Source: Aureococcus anophagefferens (taxonomy: Eukaryota; Sar; Pelagophyceae; Pelagomonadales; Pelagomonadaceae). From it: 64,000 bases of DNA. The number at the start of each line of letters is the position of its first letter. The stretch's first letter is position 1. Below the pieces are notes generated by a model. The model was not told the origin of the DNA. It was given only the letters and a program-made list of their open reading frames with translations, and did no database searches. The stretch spans positions 2,830,821 through 2,894,820 of the forward strand of contig NW_008705562.1 of NCBI RefSeq assembly GCF_000186865.1, given 5' to 3'. This document shows positions 1 to 9,913 of the stretch, piece after piece. The translations under genes were made by a program, and so were the position numbers.

Positions 1-132
1 TGAGTTTCTTGAGGCCGACGTGTCTTTTTCAAGCGCGGTTCTCGCGCCGGTAGGGCAGCCTCGGCGCGCGGCCTCGTCGGCGGCACCCGGCGGCGGCGGC
101 GGCGGCTCGCCGCGGAGCGCCGCCGCGCCGCC

Positions 133-2517
133 ATGTCGCTCTCCTTCCGGCTGCTGGACTGCACCTTCGCCAAGCCCTGCCAGTACTTCATCAGCCTCCA
201 GCTCGACGACCACAAGAAGCGGCTGCGGACCAAGGTCTCCGACGAGACGGCGAAGCCGGCCTTCGACCAGGTCTTCGACCTCGGCGACTTCGAGGAGGAC
301 TTCGCGGAGCTGACGGGCGCGACGCGGCGGCTCACGCTCGACGCCTTCGTCGTGCTCGGCCGCGAGGGCGCGTCGTCGACGCACCAGCTCCTCGGGACCG
401 CGTCCGTGGCGCTGCCGGCGGCGCCGGCGTCGCCGGGGGCGTCGCCCCCCCGCGTCGAGCACCACAACCTCACGTTCACGCGCAAGGAGACGAAGACGAA
501 CGGCGAGATCCCCGTCGGCCGCTTCCGCCTCGAGATCGCCGTCGGCGCGGCCGGCGCCGCGGCGCCGCCGGGCGCCGCGGCCGGCGCCGCGGCCGCGGCC
601 GCGACGCCGCGCCTCGGCGCGGACCGCGCCCAGGTCGTCGTCCACGCGCGGAGCGCGGCCTTCGCCGGCGCCGCGGGCCTCGCGGGCCCCGTCGCGCTCC
701 GGTGCCGCGTCGACGGCGGCGGCGGCGGCGGCGCCGGCGCCGGCGTCGCGGCGACGCGGCCCGCGGCGCTCGCCGGGCCCGACGGCGCCGCGTCCTGGAA
801 CGAGATCGTCGTCCTCGAGGCGCCGCGCGAGCCCCGCGACGGCGAGGCCCTCGTCCTCGAACTCGTCGACGGCGCCGGCGCGGTCCTCGGCGCCGCGGCC
901 GCGCCGCTCGCCGCGCTCGCGCCCTTCAACGGCTACACCTTCGAGGCGCCCGTCGCTCTAGGAACGGGCACGGCGACGCTCTTCGCGACGGCGACGGCCC
1001 ACGACCCCGCGCCGCCCTTCGCGCACGCCGTCGTCGTGTCCGCGCCGGAGCTCGCGTTCGCCGCCGGCGCCGCGCCGCCCGGCGCCGTGGTCGCCGTCGT
1101 CCAGCTCGCCGACGCCGACGCCGCCGAGGCATTGGTACACAACACCAACACGCCCTTCCCGACGGCGGCGCCGCCGGGCGCGCCGGGCGCGCCGCCCTTC
1201 GCGCACCGCAAGCCCACGCTCTCCGCGCCGGTGGAGGACGGCCGGGCCGCGTGGGACGACCGCGTCGTCTTCCCCGTGGGGGCGTTGGACGGCGCGGCGC
1301 CGGTCCACGGCGACCTCGCGACCTACCCGGCGGCGCTCGACCGCGCCGCGGCCGTCGTCGAGTTCTACGGCGCGGACGCGGGCGCGGCGGGCCCGCCGCG
1401 GCGCTTCCTCGGCGCGTGCGCGCTGCCCGTCGCGCGCGCGGGCGCGCCCGCGCGCGCGGCCGTCGTCGGCCCCGACGGCGCGCGCGTCGGCGCCTTCGCC
1501 GCGCGCGTCGACGTCGAGACGCGCGAGGGCCTCGGCGAGCGCGCCGGCAAGGAAACGCCGCGGACGGCGGCGACGCCGCCGGTCGCGGCGGCCGCGCGGC
1601 GCGCGGCGACGCCCGACGCGGCGCTGTCGACGTCGACGGACTGGGAGCCCCCGCCGGGCCCGCGGAGCGGCGACGGCGCGCCGGACGCGCGCGCGCGCGC
1701 GCTCGCCGACGACGTCGCGCAGAAGCAGCTCGCGATCCAGCGCCTCGTCGGCGAGCTCGAGGCGCGCGGCGCGGCGCTCCGGACCTGCGGCGGCGAGATC
1801 GACGCGCTGCGGCGCCGCGGCGCGGCCCTCGAGGCCGACAAGGGCGCCCTGGCGGCGCAGATCGCCGCGGCCGCCGAGGCGAAGGACCGCGAGTGGCGCG
1901 GCCTCGAGCGGCTTTTAGCCGACGGCGGCGACCTCGAGCGCTTCGACGGCGCGGGCGCCGCGACGAAGTTCCAGATCCTGGCCCACCTCTGCACGTCCCT
2001 CCGCGACGAGAACGCCGCGCTCCGGCGCGCCGACGAGGACCGCGCGGCCGCGGAGCGGAAATTGGGCGACGCCGAGGCGCGGCACGCGCACCTCCAGCGC
2101 GCGCACACGGCCCAGAGCGCCTTCATCCAGAAGCTCCAGGCGGACCGCGCCAAGGTCGACGCCTACAAGACGACCATCGCCATGCAGGAGCAGGTCATCG
2201 CCAAGCTCGAGCACGTCGTCACGGCGAAGCTCAAGGAGATCGTCGACCGGCGCCAGGCCGAGCTCGCGCTCAAGCGCGACGAGCCGCCGGTGGTCGCGCC
2301 GGACCCGGCGACGGAGCGGAAGCTCGCGGCGGCCCTCGACGAGAAGCGCGGCCTCGAGTTCCTCGTCGAGGCCAAGGACCAGCGCGTCAAGGTCCTCGAG
2401 GACCAGCTCCTCGTCAAGGCGTCCGAGGCCGCCCAGGAGATCGCCAAGCTCAACCTCAAGATCTTCGAGCTCGAGGTCCAGCAGTCCGACACCCTCGGCC
2501 GCGCGGCCCCGAGGTAG
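133..2517 (+). CDS. C2-like domain and coiled-coil protein
   Basis: A 794-residue single-exon reading frame from an ATG in a GC-rich leader to TAG followed at once by TAA. Residues 1-140 look like a C2-type beta-sandwich (alternating hydrophobic strands, a FISLQLDD stretch, then RFRLEIAV closing the domain). Residues about 140-480 are Ala/Gly/Pro-rich and may hold further weak C2-like modules. Residues about 560-790 are strongly heptad-like, rich in Glu, Lys, Arg and Leu, and predict a long coiled coil. This architecture recalls centrosomal or ciliary C2/coiled-coil proteins such as the CEP120 group, but no diagnostic motif lets me name it. The next gene on the same strand starts 92 bp downstream. 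Product and start are probable; function is unknown. Confidence 0.7.
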   Translation: MSLSFRLLDCTFAKPCQYFISLQLDDHKKRLRTKVSDETAKPAFDQVFDLGDFEEDFAELTGATRRLTLDAFVVLGREGASSTHQLLGTASVALPAAPASPGASPPRVEHHNLTFTRKETKTNGEIPVGRFRLEIAVGAAGAAAPPGAAAGAAAAAATPRLGADRAQVVVHARSAAFAGAAGLAGPVALRCRVDGGGGGGAGAGVAATRPAALAGPDGAASWNEIVVLEAPREPRDGEALVLELVDGAGAVLGAAAAPLAALAPFNGYTFEAPVALGTGTATLFATATAHDPAPPFAHAVVVSAPELAFAAGAAPPGAVVAVVQLADADAAEALVHNTNTPFPTAAPPGAPGAPPFAHRKPTLSAPVEDGRAAWDDRVVFPVGALDGAAPVHGDLATYPAALDRAAAVVEFYGADAGAAGPPRRFLGACALPVARAGAPARAAVVGPDGARVGAFAARVDVETREGLGERAGKETPRTAATPPVAAAARRAATPDAALSTSTDWEPPPGPRSGDGAPDARARALADDVAQKQLAIQRLVGELEARGAALRTCGGEIDALRRRGAALEADKGALAAQIAAAAEAKDREWRGLERLLADGGDLERFDGAGAATKFQILAHLCTSLRDENAALRRADEDRAAAERKLGDAEARHAHLQRAHTAQSAFIQKLQADRAKVDAYKTTIAMQEQVIAKLEHVVTAKLKEIVDRRQAELALKRDEPPVVAPDPATERKLAAALDEKRGLEFLVEAKDQRVKVLEDQLLVKASEAAQEIAKLNLKIFELEVQQSDTLGRAAPR

Positions 2518-2609
2518 TAAGGAGTGGAGTACGCGTACTGGTACTGCACGGTTGGAGCGCACGTTGTTGTTGAGGTCGACGGCGACGCTGCCGTCCGCTG
2601 CGGGGCAGC

Positions 2610-4901
2610 ATGGTCCGGCGTCTCGTCGTCGCGCTCCTCGCCGCGCTGCTGCGCACGCAGGGCAGCCTCTTCGAGTCGGAGTCGGAGATCCACGCGGCGC
2701 ACAGCATCATCGCGGCGGCGAAGCAGGCGAAGCGCGAGCTCGACGCGACGCGCAAGGCCCACGACGTGGCCATGAAGGACATCGAGACCATGCGCGCCGC
2801 CATCGCCGACGACGGCTACCAGGTCGGCGCCCTCGAGGCCGAGGTGGACCTGGCCGCGGGCGAGGGTCTCGGCGCCATCGCCGACTACAGCAAGCTCGTC
2901 GTCTTCATGCAGCGCTGCGACGACGGCGCGTGCCTCGACCGCGCGCTCGACAGCACGGAGGCGCAGCTCACGGCGCTGCTGAGCGCGACGGCGACGCCCC
3001 ACGCCGAGGCGTTGGAGGCGCGCGTCGCGAAGCTCGTCGGCGAGGCCGCGCGCCTCGCGGCGGCGCTCGAGCGGTCGTCGCGCGACTACGCGGCGCTCGA
3101 GGAGCGGAGCGACGCGGAGATCTACCGCCTCCACGGCGAGGTCGAGAAGCACGAGAGCGCGGAGAAGCGCATGAAGGAGCGCGAGGACAAGCACAACTCG
3201 GAGCGCGACCGCGTCGACGCGGACAAGAAGCAGCTCGAGGACGAGGTCAAGGAGATCCAGCAGCACCGGTCGTGGGAGTGCGACGTCGTGACGACGCACG
3301 ACGAGCTGCCCGCGCGCAACGGCACCTACGTCATCGCGCGGCTCTACGACCCGCCCAAGGGCCGGGGCAAGCTCTGGTGGGCCGTCGCGGAGGTCCTCGA
3401 GGTCCTCGAGGGCGACGGCGCGGCGCCCGACTCCCTGTTGGAGGTCCGCCTCTTCACGGACTACATCAAGCACGTGTCCAACTACGCCGTCAACGGCGCC
3501 TTCGACCGCGACATGTCGGCCGCGGGCCTCGTCACGCTCCGGCGCGACGAGATCGCCTACGTGGACCTCAAGCTCTCCGGCGCGGGCGACCCGTCCGCGG
3601 GCCGCGACGGCCCGAGCTCGCGCAAAGCCGGCGCGCTCCTCCCGCCGGCCAACGCCACGGACGACGCCGGCGACGAGGACAAGGACCCGCGGGGCGCGCG
3701 GAAGAAGATCGAGCGGCCCGAGAGCGACAAGGACAAGGAGGACAAGGCCAAGGCCATGTCGCGCAAAAAGGGCACGCGCATCTCCGAGCTCGAGAAGCGG
3801 GGCGTCGTCGCGCGGCTCAAGGCCGACGAGGCCGCCTGGGAGCGGCGCGACGTCCACCGCAAGCACGAGACCAAGGCCGTCGAGGTCGGCAAGTACGTGC
3901 TCTGGCAGTACGCGCCCGCGGGGAAGCCCGCGGAGCTCTGGTTTCGTTTAGGGCGCATCAAGCGCGTCGACGGCGACCCGCTCAAGGACGACAAGGACGG
4001 CAAGAACACGAACCCGGACGCGAGCCTCCTGTTGCAGGCCATGGACCCGCCCCTCCGCTACCCGCTCAACGAGTCGCGCCTCAAGGACAAGTTCCGCGTG
4101 CGGGGCGAGGTCGACGACCCGCGCGAGGCCATCGACGACGCGCGGAAGACGGCCGAGTCCAAGAAGAAGCGGGACCTGAAGAAGCGCAAGGAGAAGGGCG
4201 AGAAGATCAGCGACGAGGAGCAGAACGCGACGGCCTTCGACGAGGCCGAGTTCAACCGGACCTTCTTCAACGCGACGCTGGAGCCCTGGGACGCGGACGC
4301 CGGCGGCCTCGAGCTCGTCCCGGGCAACGCGTCGCTCGTCGTCGTCCACCGCAGCGCCCTCGCCTACGTCGACGTCGACGTCTCCGAGAGCCGGGGCAAC
4401 AACCGGGGCCGCGTGCCGACCTACACGCTCAAGTCGTCCATGAAGAGCGACACCGAGGACGTGCTCATGGCGTCCATGGGCAAGTGGTGGCACGCGCTCG
4501 CGGACGAGTGGAAGCGGAGCGCCGCCTGCGTCCCCGGCGCCGGCGCCGGCGACGACGACGCGGGCGCGCCGAAGAAGGGCCCCACGGACAAGTACAAGGC
4601 GCCCAAGCCACCGACGTACGGCGACGAGTACCGCGCCGCGTCGAACGCGACGAACGCGACGGCCGCCGCCAACGGCACGGCGCCCGCGCCCGACGCCGTC
4701 GCCGCGGCCATCGCGAAGGAGTACCTCGACCGGTTGCGGACCAGGGCCGAGGTGCTCGAGAGCGTCGACGCGCGGCTCGAGGCCCTCGAGAAGAAGCTCG
4801 CGTGGGTCGACGACGCGAAGCACCGGAGCGTCCTCTCGGCCGACGAGCACGCGGCCCAGCGCGCGGCCCTCCTCGCGGGCCTCGCCGCGCTCGAGGCCTA
4901 A
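2610..4901 (+). CDS. Secretory-pathway coiled-coil protein, unknown function
   Basis: A 763-residue frame beginning MVRRLVVALLAALLRTQGS, a typical cleavable signal peptide, so the product probably enters the ER. Residues 25-220 form a charged coiled coil. Two similar blocks follow: residues about 240-290, with GTYVIARLYDPP and KLWWAVAEVLEV, and residues about 430-460, with YVLWQYAPAGKPAELWFRLGRI. They look like a repeated Tudor/PWWP-like small barrel (Trp-rich, Lys-linked), which is unusual for a luminal protein. Several Asn-X-Thr/Ser sites (NGT, NAT, NKT-like) occur, consistent with N-glycosylation. The C-terminus returns to helix (VLESVDARLEALEKKL). The stop lies 15 bp from the convergent UTP4 stop. 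I do not recognise the family. Confidence 0.7.
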   Translation: MVRRLVVALLAALLRTQGSLFESESEIHAAHSIIAAAKQAKRELDATRKAHDVAMKDIETMRAAIADDGYQVGALEAEVDLAAGEGLGAIADYSKLVVFMQRCDDGACLDRALDSTEAQLTALLSATATPHAEALEARVAKLVGEAARLAAALERSSRDYAALEERSDAEIYRLHGEVEKHESAEKRMKEREDKHNSERDRVDADKKQLEDEVKEIQQHRSWECDVVTTHDELPARNGTYVIARLYDPPKGRGKLWWAVAEVLEVLEGDGAAPDSLLEVRLFTDYIKHVSNYAVNGAFDRDMSAAGLVTLRRDEIAYVDLKLSGAGDPSAGRDGPSSRKAGALLPPANATDDAGDEDKDPRGARKKIERPESDKDKEDKAKAMSRKKGTRISELEKRGVVARLKADEAAWERRDVHRKHETKAVEVGKYVLWQYAPAGKPAELWFRLGRIKRVDGDPLKDDKDGKNTNPDASLLLQAMDPPLRYPLNESRLKDKFRVRGEVDDPREAIDDARKTAESKKKRDLKKRKEKGEKISDEEQNATAFDEAEFNRTFFNATLEPWDADAGGLELVPGNASLVVVHRSALAYVDVDVSESRGNNRGRVPTYTLKSSMKSDTEDVLMASMGKWWHALADEWKRSAACVPGAGAGDDDAGAPKKGPTDKYKAPKPPTYGDEYRAASNATNATAAANGTAPAPDAVAAAIAKEYLDRLRTRAEVLESVDARLEALEKKLAWVDDAKHRSVLSADEHAAQRAALLAGLAALEA

Positions 4902-4916
4902 CACCTTACGCGCCGC

Positions 4917-7103
4917 CTACTTGCCGAACTGCTTCCGCTCGATCGGCGCGGCCGCCATGGACCGCGCGACGTCGAGCCACGGGCACTCGGCGACGAGGAG
5001 CGACGACGCGTCGAGCCACGACGCGTCGAGGATGGGCGTGTAGCGCGCCGTGAGGCTCGCCGCCGCGCCGTGGTCCGGCGGCGGCGCCGCCTCGGGCCGG
5101 CGCTTCTTGAAGGGGTTGAAGCCCCGCTTCGCGGGCGCGTCCGGCGGCGCGTCCGGCGCCGCCGCGCGGCAGTCCGCGCGGAGCACGGCGCCGTGGGAGT
5201 AGGCGAGGACGACGTCGTCGTCGTTGGCGCAGAGGCCGACGAGGGCGTCCTTGCGCGGCGCCCAGAGCCGCGCCGCGGCGTCGAGGACGGCCTGCGCGGC
5301 CGCCGCGGCCGGCGGCGCCGCGCCGCCGCCGCGCGCCGCGTCCGCGTCGAGCGCGACGAGGGGCGGCCGCGCCGGGTCGAGGCAGGCGGCGACGACGAGG
5401 CCCCGGGACGCGACGGCGACGGCGCCGCAGGCCTCCGCGCCCGCGAGCGGCGCGAAGGCCGCGTCGCCGCGGCGCGCGACGGCCGCGGCGCCGCCGCGGC
5501 GCGCGACGGCGACGACGCCGCCGCGGAGCGCGACGAGGGACGGCGCCAGCGCCGCGTCGAAGGCGATGCACCCGCCCGCGACGAGCTCCAGGGCGCCGTC
5601 GGCGCCGCGGCGCAGGTCGTAGAGCGCGACGCGGCCGCGCGTCGCGTCCAGCAGCGCGACCGCGTGCCCCGCGACGGCGGCCGCGGCCGCCGGCGGCAGG
5701 CCCCGGGCGCCGGCGACGGCCGCCGCGCGGAGCGGGCCCGCGCCCGGGTCCCCGGCGTCGAAGACGTGGAGGCACCGCGCGCGCCGCTCGCAGTCGCCGA
5801 AGACGAGGAGCGCCTCGCCCTTTTCGCCGCCGGCGGGCGCGTCCGCGAGGCACACAAAGGCGAGGTTGCGGGAATCCGCCGCCGCCACGCGGAGCGCGAG
5901 CTCCGGCGGCTCGCGCAGGCGCCAGACGTCGACGCGGTCGCCGTGGACGCAGGCCGCGAGCCCCGCGCCGGGCGCCGCGGCTACGACGGACCGGTCCGGG
6001 AACGGCCAGAGCCGCGCGGGCCGCTTCGCGGGGAAGGGCGCGCCGGGCGCCGCCGCGTAGGTGCAGAGCTTGGCGTCGAGGCCGCCGGACACGAGCGTCG
6101 CGACGCGGCCGCCCTTGCGCTGCACGGACGTCGCGCAGAGCGCGCGGACGTCGAGGACGTGCGGCCGGTGCGCCGCGGCCCAGGTCCAGGCCCCGTCGCC
6201 GCCGCGCTCGACGCAGGCGACCTTGGCGTCGACGCCCGACGCGAAGACGCGCGCCCCGCCCACGGTCGCCAGGCAGAGCACGTCGCCCTCGTGGCGCCGG
6301 AAGCGCCGGAGGAGCACGCCGAGCGCGCCGTCCCAGAGGCACACCGCGCCCGTCGAGTCGCCCGACGCGACGACGCACGCCTCGTCCTCGCCTTCGAGGT
6401 GGTCGACGACGGCCACGCACCAGACCGCGGCGTCCTCGCCGTTCGGCCCGCGCTCCACGGTCATCCGGCAGCCGCCGCCGCCCGTCCGCGCGTCCACGCG
6501 CCGCACGCTGCCGTCGTCGCAGCCGCAGAAGACCGCTCGCTCGCCGCCGAGCGCCGCCCAGGCGCAGCAGAGCGCGCGCGCGCCCGCCGCCGCGCGCAAC
6601 GCGCCGACGTAGGCCAACGCCCCGTCCTCGGCCGCGTCGAAGACGCGGAGCGTGCCGTCGTCGCAGCACGCGTCGAGCCGCGCGGGCGCGCGCGGGTCCG
6701 TCGCCACGTCCCAGACGGCGCCGCCCAGCGCGTCCGTCGCGTCCGCGAGGGCGCCCGCGGCAAAGTCCGCGCGGAAGAGCACGCCGCTCGCGGTGCCGCC
6801 GTAGACCGCGCCGCCGACCCACGCGAGGCACGTCGCGACGACGTCGCGGCGCCCGGCGACGCGCAGCGTCTGGCTCCACCGCGCGTCGCCGTCGACGAGC
6901 TCCAGGGACCCGTCGCCGCGCGCCACGCAGACCACGGCCGTGTCGCTCCCAGGCCGCGCCGCCAGCGCGACGACGGGCGACGGCGCCCAGTTGAAAAACC
7001 GCGCGCGGTGGCAGGCCAGCGGCGGCTTCGGTGCTGGTGGTGCGTTGTCGGTCGACGCAGCGCCGGACGACTTGCGCTTCGGTCGTGTTTTTTTGGGCGC
7101 CAT
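4917..7103 (-). CDS. UTP4: UTP4/Cirhin-like WD40 protein of the small-subunit processome
   Basis: A 728-residue WD40-repeat protein. After a basic start (MAPKKTRPKRKSS, possible nuclear localisation signal) comes HRARFFNWAPSPVVALA, which matches the family hallmark HRxRFFNYxPS at the start of Cirhin/UTP4. Further conserved blocks are GGAVWDVATDP, HVLDVRALC followed by LVSGGLDAKLCTY, and DRVDVWRL. WD-like repeats continue through most of the chain. UTP4 belongs to the t-UTP/UTP-A complex that binds nascent pre-rRNA in the nucleolus and is needed for 18S rRNA maturation. The gene is intronless and shares an 82-bp divergent promoter with the next gene. The assignment rests on motif order; the C-terminal third is diverged and Ala-rich. 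Confidence 0.85.
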   Translation of the reverse strand: MAPKKTRPKRKSSGAASTDNAPPAPKPPLACHRARFFNWAPSPVVALAARPGSDTAVVCVARGDGSLELVDGDARWSQTLRVAGRRDVVATCLAWVGGAVYGGTASGVLFRADFAAGALADATDALGGAVWDVATDPRAPARLDACCDDGTLRVFDAAEDGALAYVGALRAAAGARALCCAWAALGGERAVFCGCDDGSVRRVDARTGGGGCRMTVERGPNGEDAAVWCVAVVDHLEGEDEACVVASGDSTGAVCLWDGALGVLLRRFRRHEGDVLCLATVGGARVFASGVDAKVACVERGGDGAWTWAAAHRPHVLDVRALCATSVQRKGGRVATLVSGGLDAKLCTYAAAPGAPFPAKRPARLWPFPDRSVVAAAPGAGLAACVHGDRVDVWRLREPPELALRVAAADSRNLAFVCLADAPAGGEKGEALLVFGDCERRARCLHVFDAGDPGAGPLRAAAVAGARGLPPAAAAAVAGHAVALLDATRGRVALYDLRRGADGALELVAGGCIAFDAALAPSLVALRGGVVAVARRGGAAAVARRGDAAFAPLAGAEACGAVAVASRGLVVAACLDPARPPLVALDADAARGGGAAPPAAAAAQAVLDAAARLWAPRKDALVGLCANDDDVVLAYSHGAVLRADCRAAAPDAPPDAPAKRGFNPFKKRRPEAAPPPDHGAAASLTARYTPILDASWLDASSLLVAECPWLDVARSMAAAPIERKQFGK

Positions 7104-7185
7104 CGGAGTTTCGAGCGAGGTGCGCTGGGCTTATGCTTGGTGCGCTTCCATCGCCGACTCGGCCCGACCGAGTGGCAAGAGCGCA
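7104..7185. promoter_or_regulatory. Compact divergent promoter, UTP4 / AlkB-TrhO gene
   Basis: Only 82 bp separate the two divergent ATG codons, so both promoters must overlap here or extend into coding sequence. The stretch is less GC-rich than its surroundings. No TATA box is evident. Both flanking genes act on RNA (rRNA processing and probable tRNA modification), which would fit co-expression, but that is inference. Confidence 0.4.
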
Positions 7186-7826
7186 ATGATGGTCGATGCA
7201 GCGCCTGCGGCGCCGCCGATGCAGCGCTTCGAAGTCGCAAAACCGGCGCCGAAGAGCAGCAAACGACCGGAACCGCTCCACGTCGTGCGCGAAGTCCTCG
7301 GCGCCGCCGCCCAGCGCGCCGTGCTCGCCCGCGTGCCCGGCGACCTCGGCGGCCTCGCCGCGGACGCCGCGGAGGGCGTGCGGCTCGACCTCGTCGGCGG
7401 CCCGCCCGCCGAGGCCTTCGCCGCCGCGCGCGCCGTCTTCCGCGCCGCGGCCGAAGGCCCGCGCTTCGCCGGCGGCGTCGCCGCGCGGTTCCGCGCGCTC
7501 GGCGGCTCCGCGCCGCTCGCGTGCACGGCGGCCGCGTACCGCGCGGGCGGCGGCATGGCGGCGCACGTCGACGCCGGCGGCTGCAAGCCGCTCTGCGTGC
7601 TGAACCTGGGCCTGGCCTGCGACTTCGGCGCGGCCGCGGCGACGGCGCGCCTCGCGCCCGGCGACGGCGCGGCGCTCGACGCCGCGGCGACGCTCCACTC
7701 CGTCGCCGTGCCCGCGGACGCCGGCGCGGGCGCGCGCGTGTCCCTCATGTTCTACGCGGCCCCGGCGCCGCGCGCGAGGGACGACGACTTCGGCGACGTC
7801 CCCGACGGCGCCGCGGCGCTCTTCGG

Positions 7827-7858
<32 letters not shown>

Positions 7859-8988
7859 ACGCCTCCGACGGCGGCGGCCGCCGCGACGGCGACGGCGACG
7901 GCGGCGACGGCGGCGGCGGCAGCGGCGGCGACGACGCCTCCGACCCCTCCGACGGCGCCGACGCCTCCACCGACGGAAAGGGTGCCGACGCGTCCGACGA
8001 CGGCCGCGTTGACCCCTCCGCCGACCCCTCCGACGCCTCCGCCGACCCCTCCGACGGCGACTACCGCGTGCTCCTCTTCTACGCGTACTGTCGCTGGCGC
8101 GACCGGCGCGCGTTCCGCGACGCGCAGGCGGCGCTCTGCGAGCGCCTCGGCCTCGCGGGCCGGCTCCGCGTCGCGGTCGACGGCCTCAACGGCACGCTCG
8201 GCGGATCCGAGCGCGCGCTCGAGGCCTACGTCGCCGCGACGACGGCCGCGGGCCGGAGCGCCGTCGACGGCGGGTCGCTCGACGGCGTCGACTGGAAGTG
8301 GGGCGAGGCCCGCGGCGACGCGCCCGTCGCGGGCCAGCGGCTCCGGGGTCTGCGCGTCGCGCTCGCCAAGGAGGTCGTGTCGCTGAGCTCGTGCGGCGCC
8401 GTGGACCTCGCGCGCGACGCCGCGCGGCACGTCTCCCCCGGCGAGTTCCACGAGCTACTGCGCGCGGGCGCGGCGCGGGAGCGGGCCGTCGTCCTCTTCG
8501 ACGCGCGCAACGTCTACGAGCGGCGCGTCGGCCTGTTCCGCGCGCCGGGCGTCGCGGACGCGTCGCTGCCCCTGCGCCAGTTCGGCGACCTGCCGCGCGC
8601 GCTCCGGGAAGACCGCAAGGCGCTCCCGACGGGCGCGACGGTGCTCATGTACTGCACGGGCGGCGTGCGCTGCGAGCAGGCGAGCCGCGCGCTCGCCGCC
8701 GCGTACGGCCGCGACGACCTCGACGTCGTCCAGCTCGCGGGCGGCATCCACCGCTACCACGAGCGCTTCGGCGCGACGGGCTTCTTCGCGGGGAAGAACT
8801 TCGTCTTCGACGGCCGCATGGCCGTGGCGCCGGGGGAACCGGAGGTCGTCGGCGCGTGCGCGACGTGCGGCGCGGCGCACGACGACTACGCGACCGCGCG
8901 CGCGCGCTGCGGCACCTGCCGCATGCGCGTGCTCCAGTGCGCCGCGTGCGCGGGCGCCGCCGTGGCCTGCGAGCTCTGCGCCGCCTAG
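7186..8988 (+). CDS. Fusion of AlkB-like 2OG-Fe(II) oxygenase and TrhO-like rhodanese (tRNA hydroxylase type)
   Basis: A 600-residue protein from ATG ATG at 7186; the frame is open further upstream but that part overlaps the UTP4 start. Residues about 30-205 are an AlkB-like double-stranded beta-helix with an H-x-D metal motif (H127, D129 in AAHVDAGG), a distal histidine (H171 in LHSVAV) and ARVSLMFY supplying the 2-oxoglutarate arginine. Residues 205-290 are a low-complexity linker of Asp-Gly and Asp-Ala-Ser repeats. Residues 290-600 match the YceA/TrhO/TSTD2 family: an acylphosphatase-like module (VAVDGLNGTLGG) and then a rhodanese with MYCTGGVRCE, C490 being the candidate catalytic cysteine, ending in a Cys-rich tail. 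TrhO hydroxylates wobble uridine 34 in bacterial tRNA. The fusion to an AlkB-like oxygenase suggests a two-step tRNA modifier; this is inference. Confidence 0.85.
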
Positions 8989-9002
8989 CTTGGCTTTTTT
9001 TC

Positions 9003-9821
9003 TTACAGCTGGACGAGGTCGTCGTCGTCGCCGTCGCGCGCGGTGTCGAGCGCGGCGGCGGCCTCGGGCGGCGGCGGCGCCGCCGGGTCCGGCGGCGGCG
9101 GCGGCGCCGCCGCCGAGGGGAGGGGCCGCGCGATGTTGGGCTGGAGCGCGAGCGTGACGAGCGCGCGGTGCGCCTTCTCCTCCTTCTTGAACTTGTTCTT
9201 GAGCTGGCGCTGCGTCCGGCCCGGGAACGCGGACTGCATGAGCGTGAAGTCCGTGCCGAAGCGCTGGAGCGCCTCGTAGAACTTTTTCGTCTCCTCGAGG
9301 CCCCAGCGCTCCGTCTGCACGCGGCTCGTGAAGGAAGCGGACGTCGCGGACATGTCCGTGCCCTCGACGACCTCGACGAGCGACGCGTCGTCGTCGGGCG
9401 GCTCCTCGACCTCGAGGCTCTGCTCCGCGACGACGATCTGGCCGTTGACGATCTGGACGGAGGCGCGCGACGCCGCGGCCGGGCCCGGCCGCCGCGCGGG
9501 CGCCGCCGCCGCGGCCGCCGCCGCGGGCCGCGGCCGCCGCGGGCCGCTCGACCGCTGGTCGTCCTTCTTCGTCATGCCCGGCGCGCCCTTCTTGCGGCGG
9601 TACGTCGTGCAGTACTCCGACATGCGCGTGCCGTCGACGGGCGCCGCGACGACGAGCTGGCCGTCGCCGGGGGCCGCCGCGGGCGCCGCGGCGCCGGGCG
9701 ACGGCGCGTGCTTGCTCAGCGTCGGCCGCACGGGCGACGGCCGCGCGGCGCGCGTCGCGCGGCCGCCCCCGATCTTCGTCTTGCCGAGGGCCGCCGCGGC
9801 CGCGGGCGGGGGGTCGGACAT
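9003..9821 (-). CDS. BDP1: TFIIIB subunit B'' (BDP1)-like SANT protein
   Basis: A 272-residue protein. The first 120 residues are disordered (Ala, Pro, Arg). Residues about 172-215 form a SANT/Myb-like domain with the sequence order RWGLEETKKFYEALQRFG, then TDFTLMQSAFPGRTQRQLK, then NKFKKEE, which is the diagnostic BDP1 signature. BDP1 joins TBP and BRF1 in TFIIIB and positions RNA polymerase III on tRNA and 5S promoters. The protein is much shorter than yeast or human BDP1 and is essentially the SANT core plus short tails. The stop is 14 bp from the convergent upstream gene, and the start faces the F-box-like gene 92 bp away. Confidence 0.85.
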   Translation of the reverse strand: MSDPPPAAAAALGKTKIGGGRATRAARPSPVRPTLSKHAPSPGAAAPAAAPGDGQLVVAAPVDGTRMSEYCTTYRRKKGAPGMTKKDDQRSSGPRRPRPAAAAAAAAPARRPGPAAASRASVQIVNGQIVVAEQSLEVEEPPDDDASLVEVVEGTDMSATSASFTSRVQTERWGLEETKKFYEALQRFGTDFTLMQSAFPGRTQRQLKNKFKKEEKAHRALVTLALQPNIARPLPSAAAPPPPPDPAAPPPPEAAAALDTARDGDDDDLVQL

Positions 9822-9913
9822 CGTGTTGTGCTGGGCAGGTCGGCGCGAGCGTCGAGGCTCACCAAGTGCTCAATGTCGACGGCAACACCGGCGGAGCCCG
9901 TTTGCGCAGGACG

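Noticed and set aside
1..132. Short ORF from position 20 upstream of the first gene
   Set aside because: Ser/Arg-rich frame overlapping the C2/coiled-coil gene in another frame; no homology or start support.
4906..8451. 1181-residue minus-strand open frame covering UTP4 and the AlkB-TrhO gene
   Set aside because: Arg/Ala-rich shadow frame across two well-supported genes; GC-biased codons remove stops on the opposite frames.
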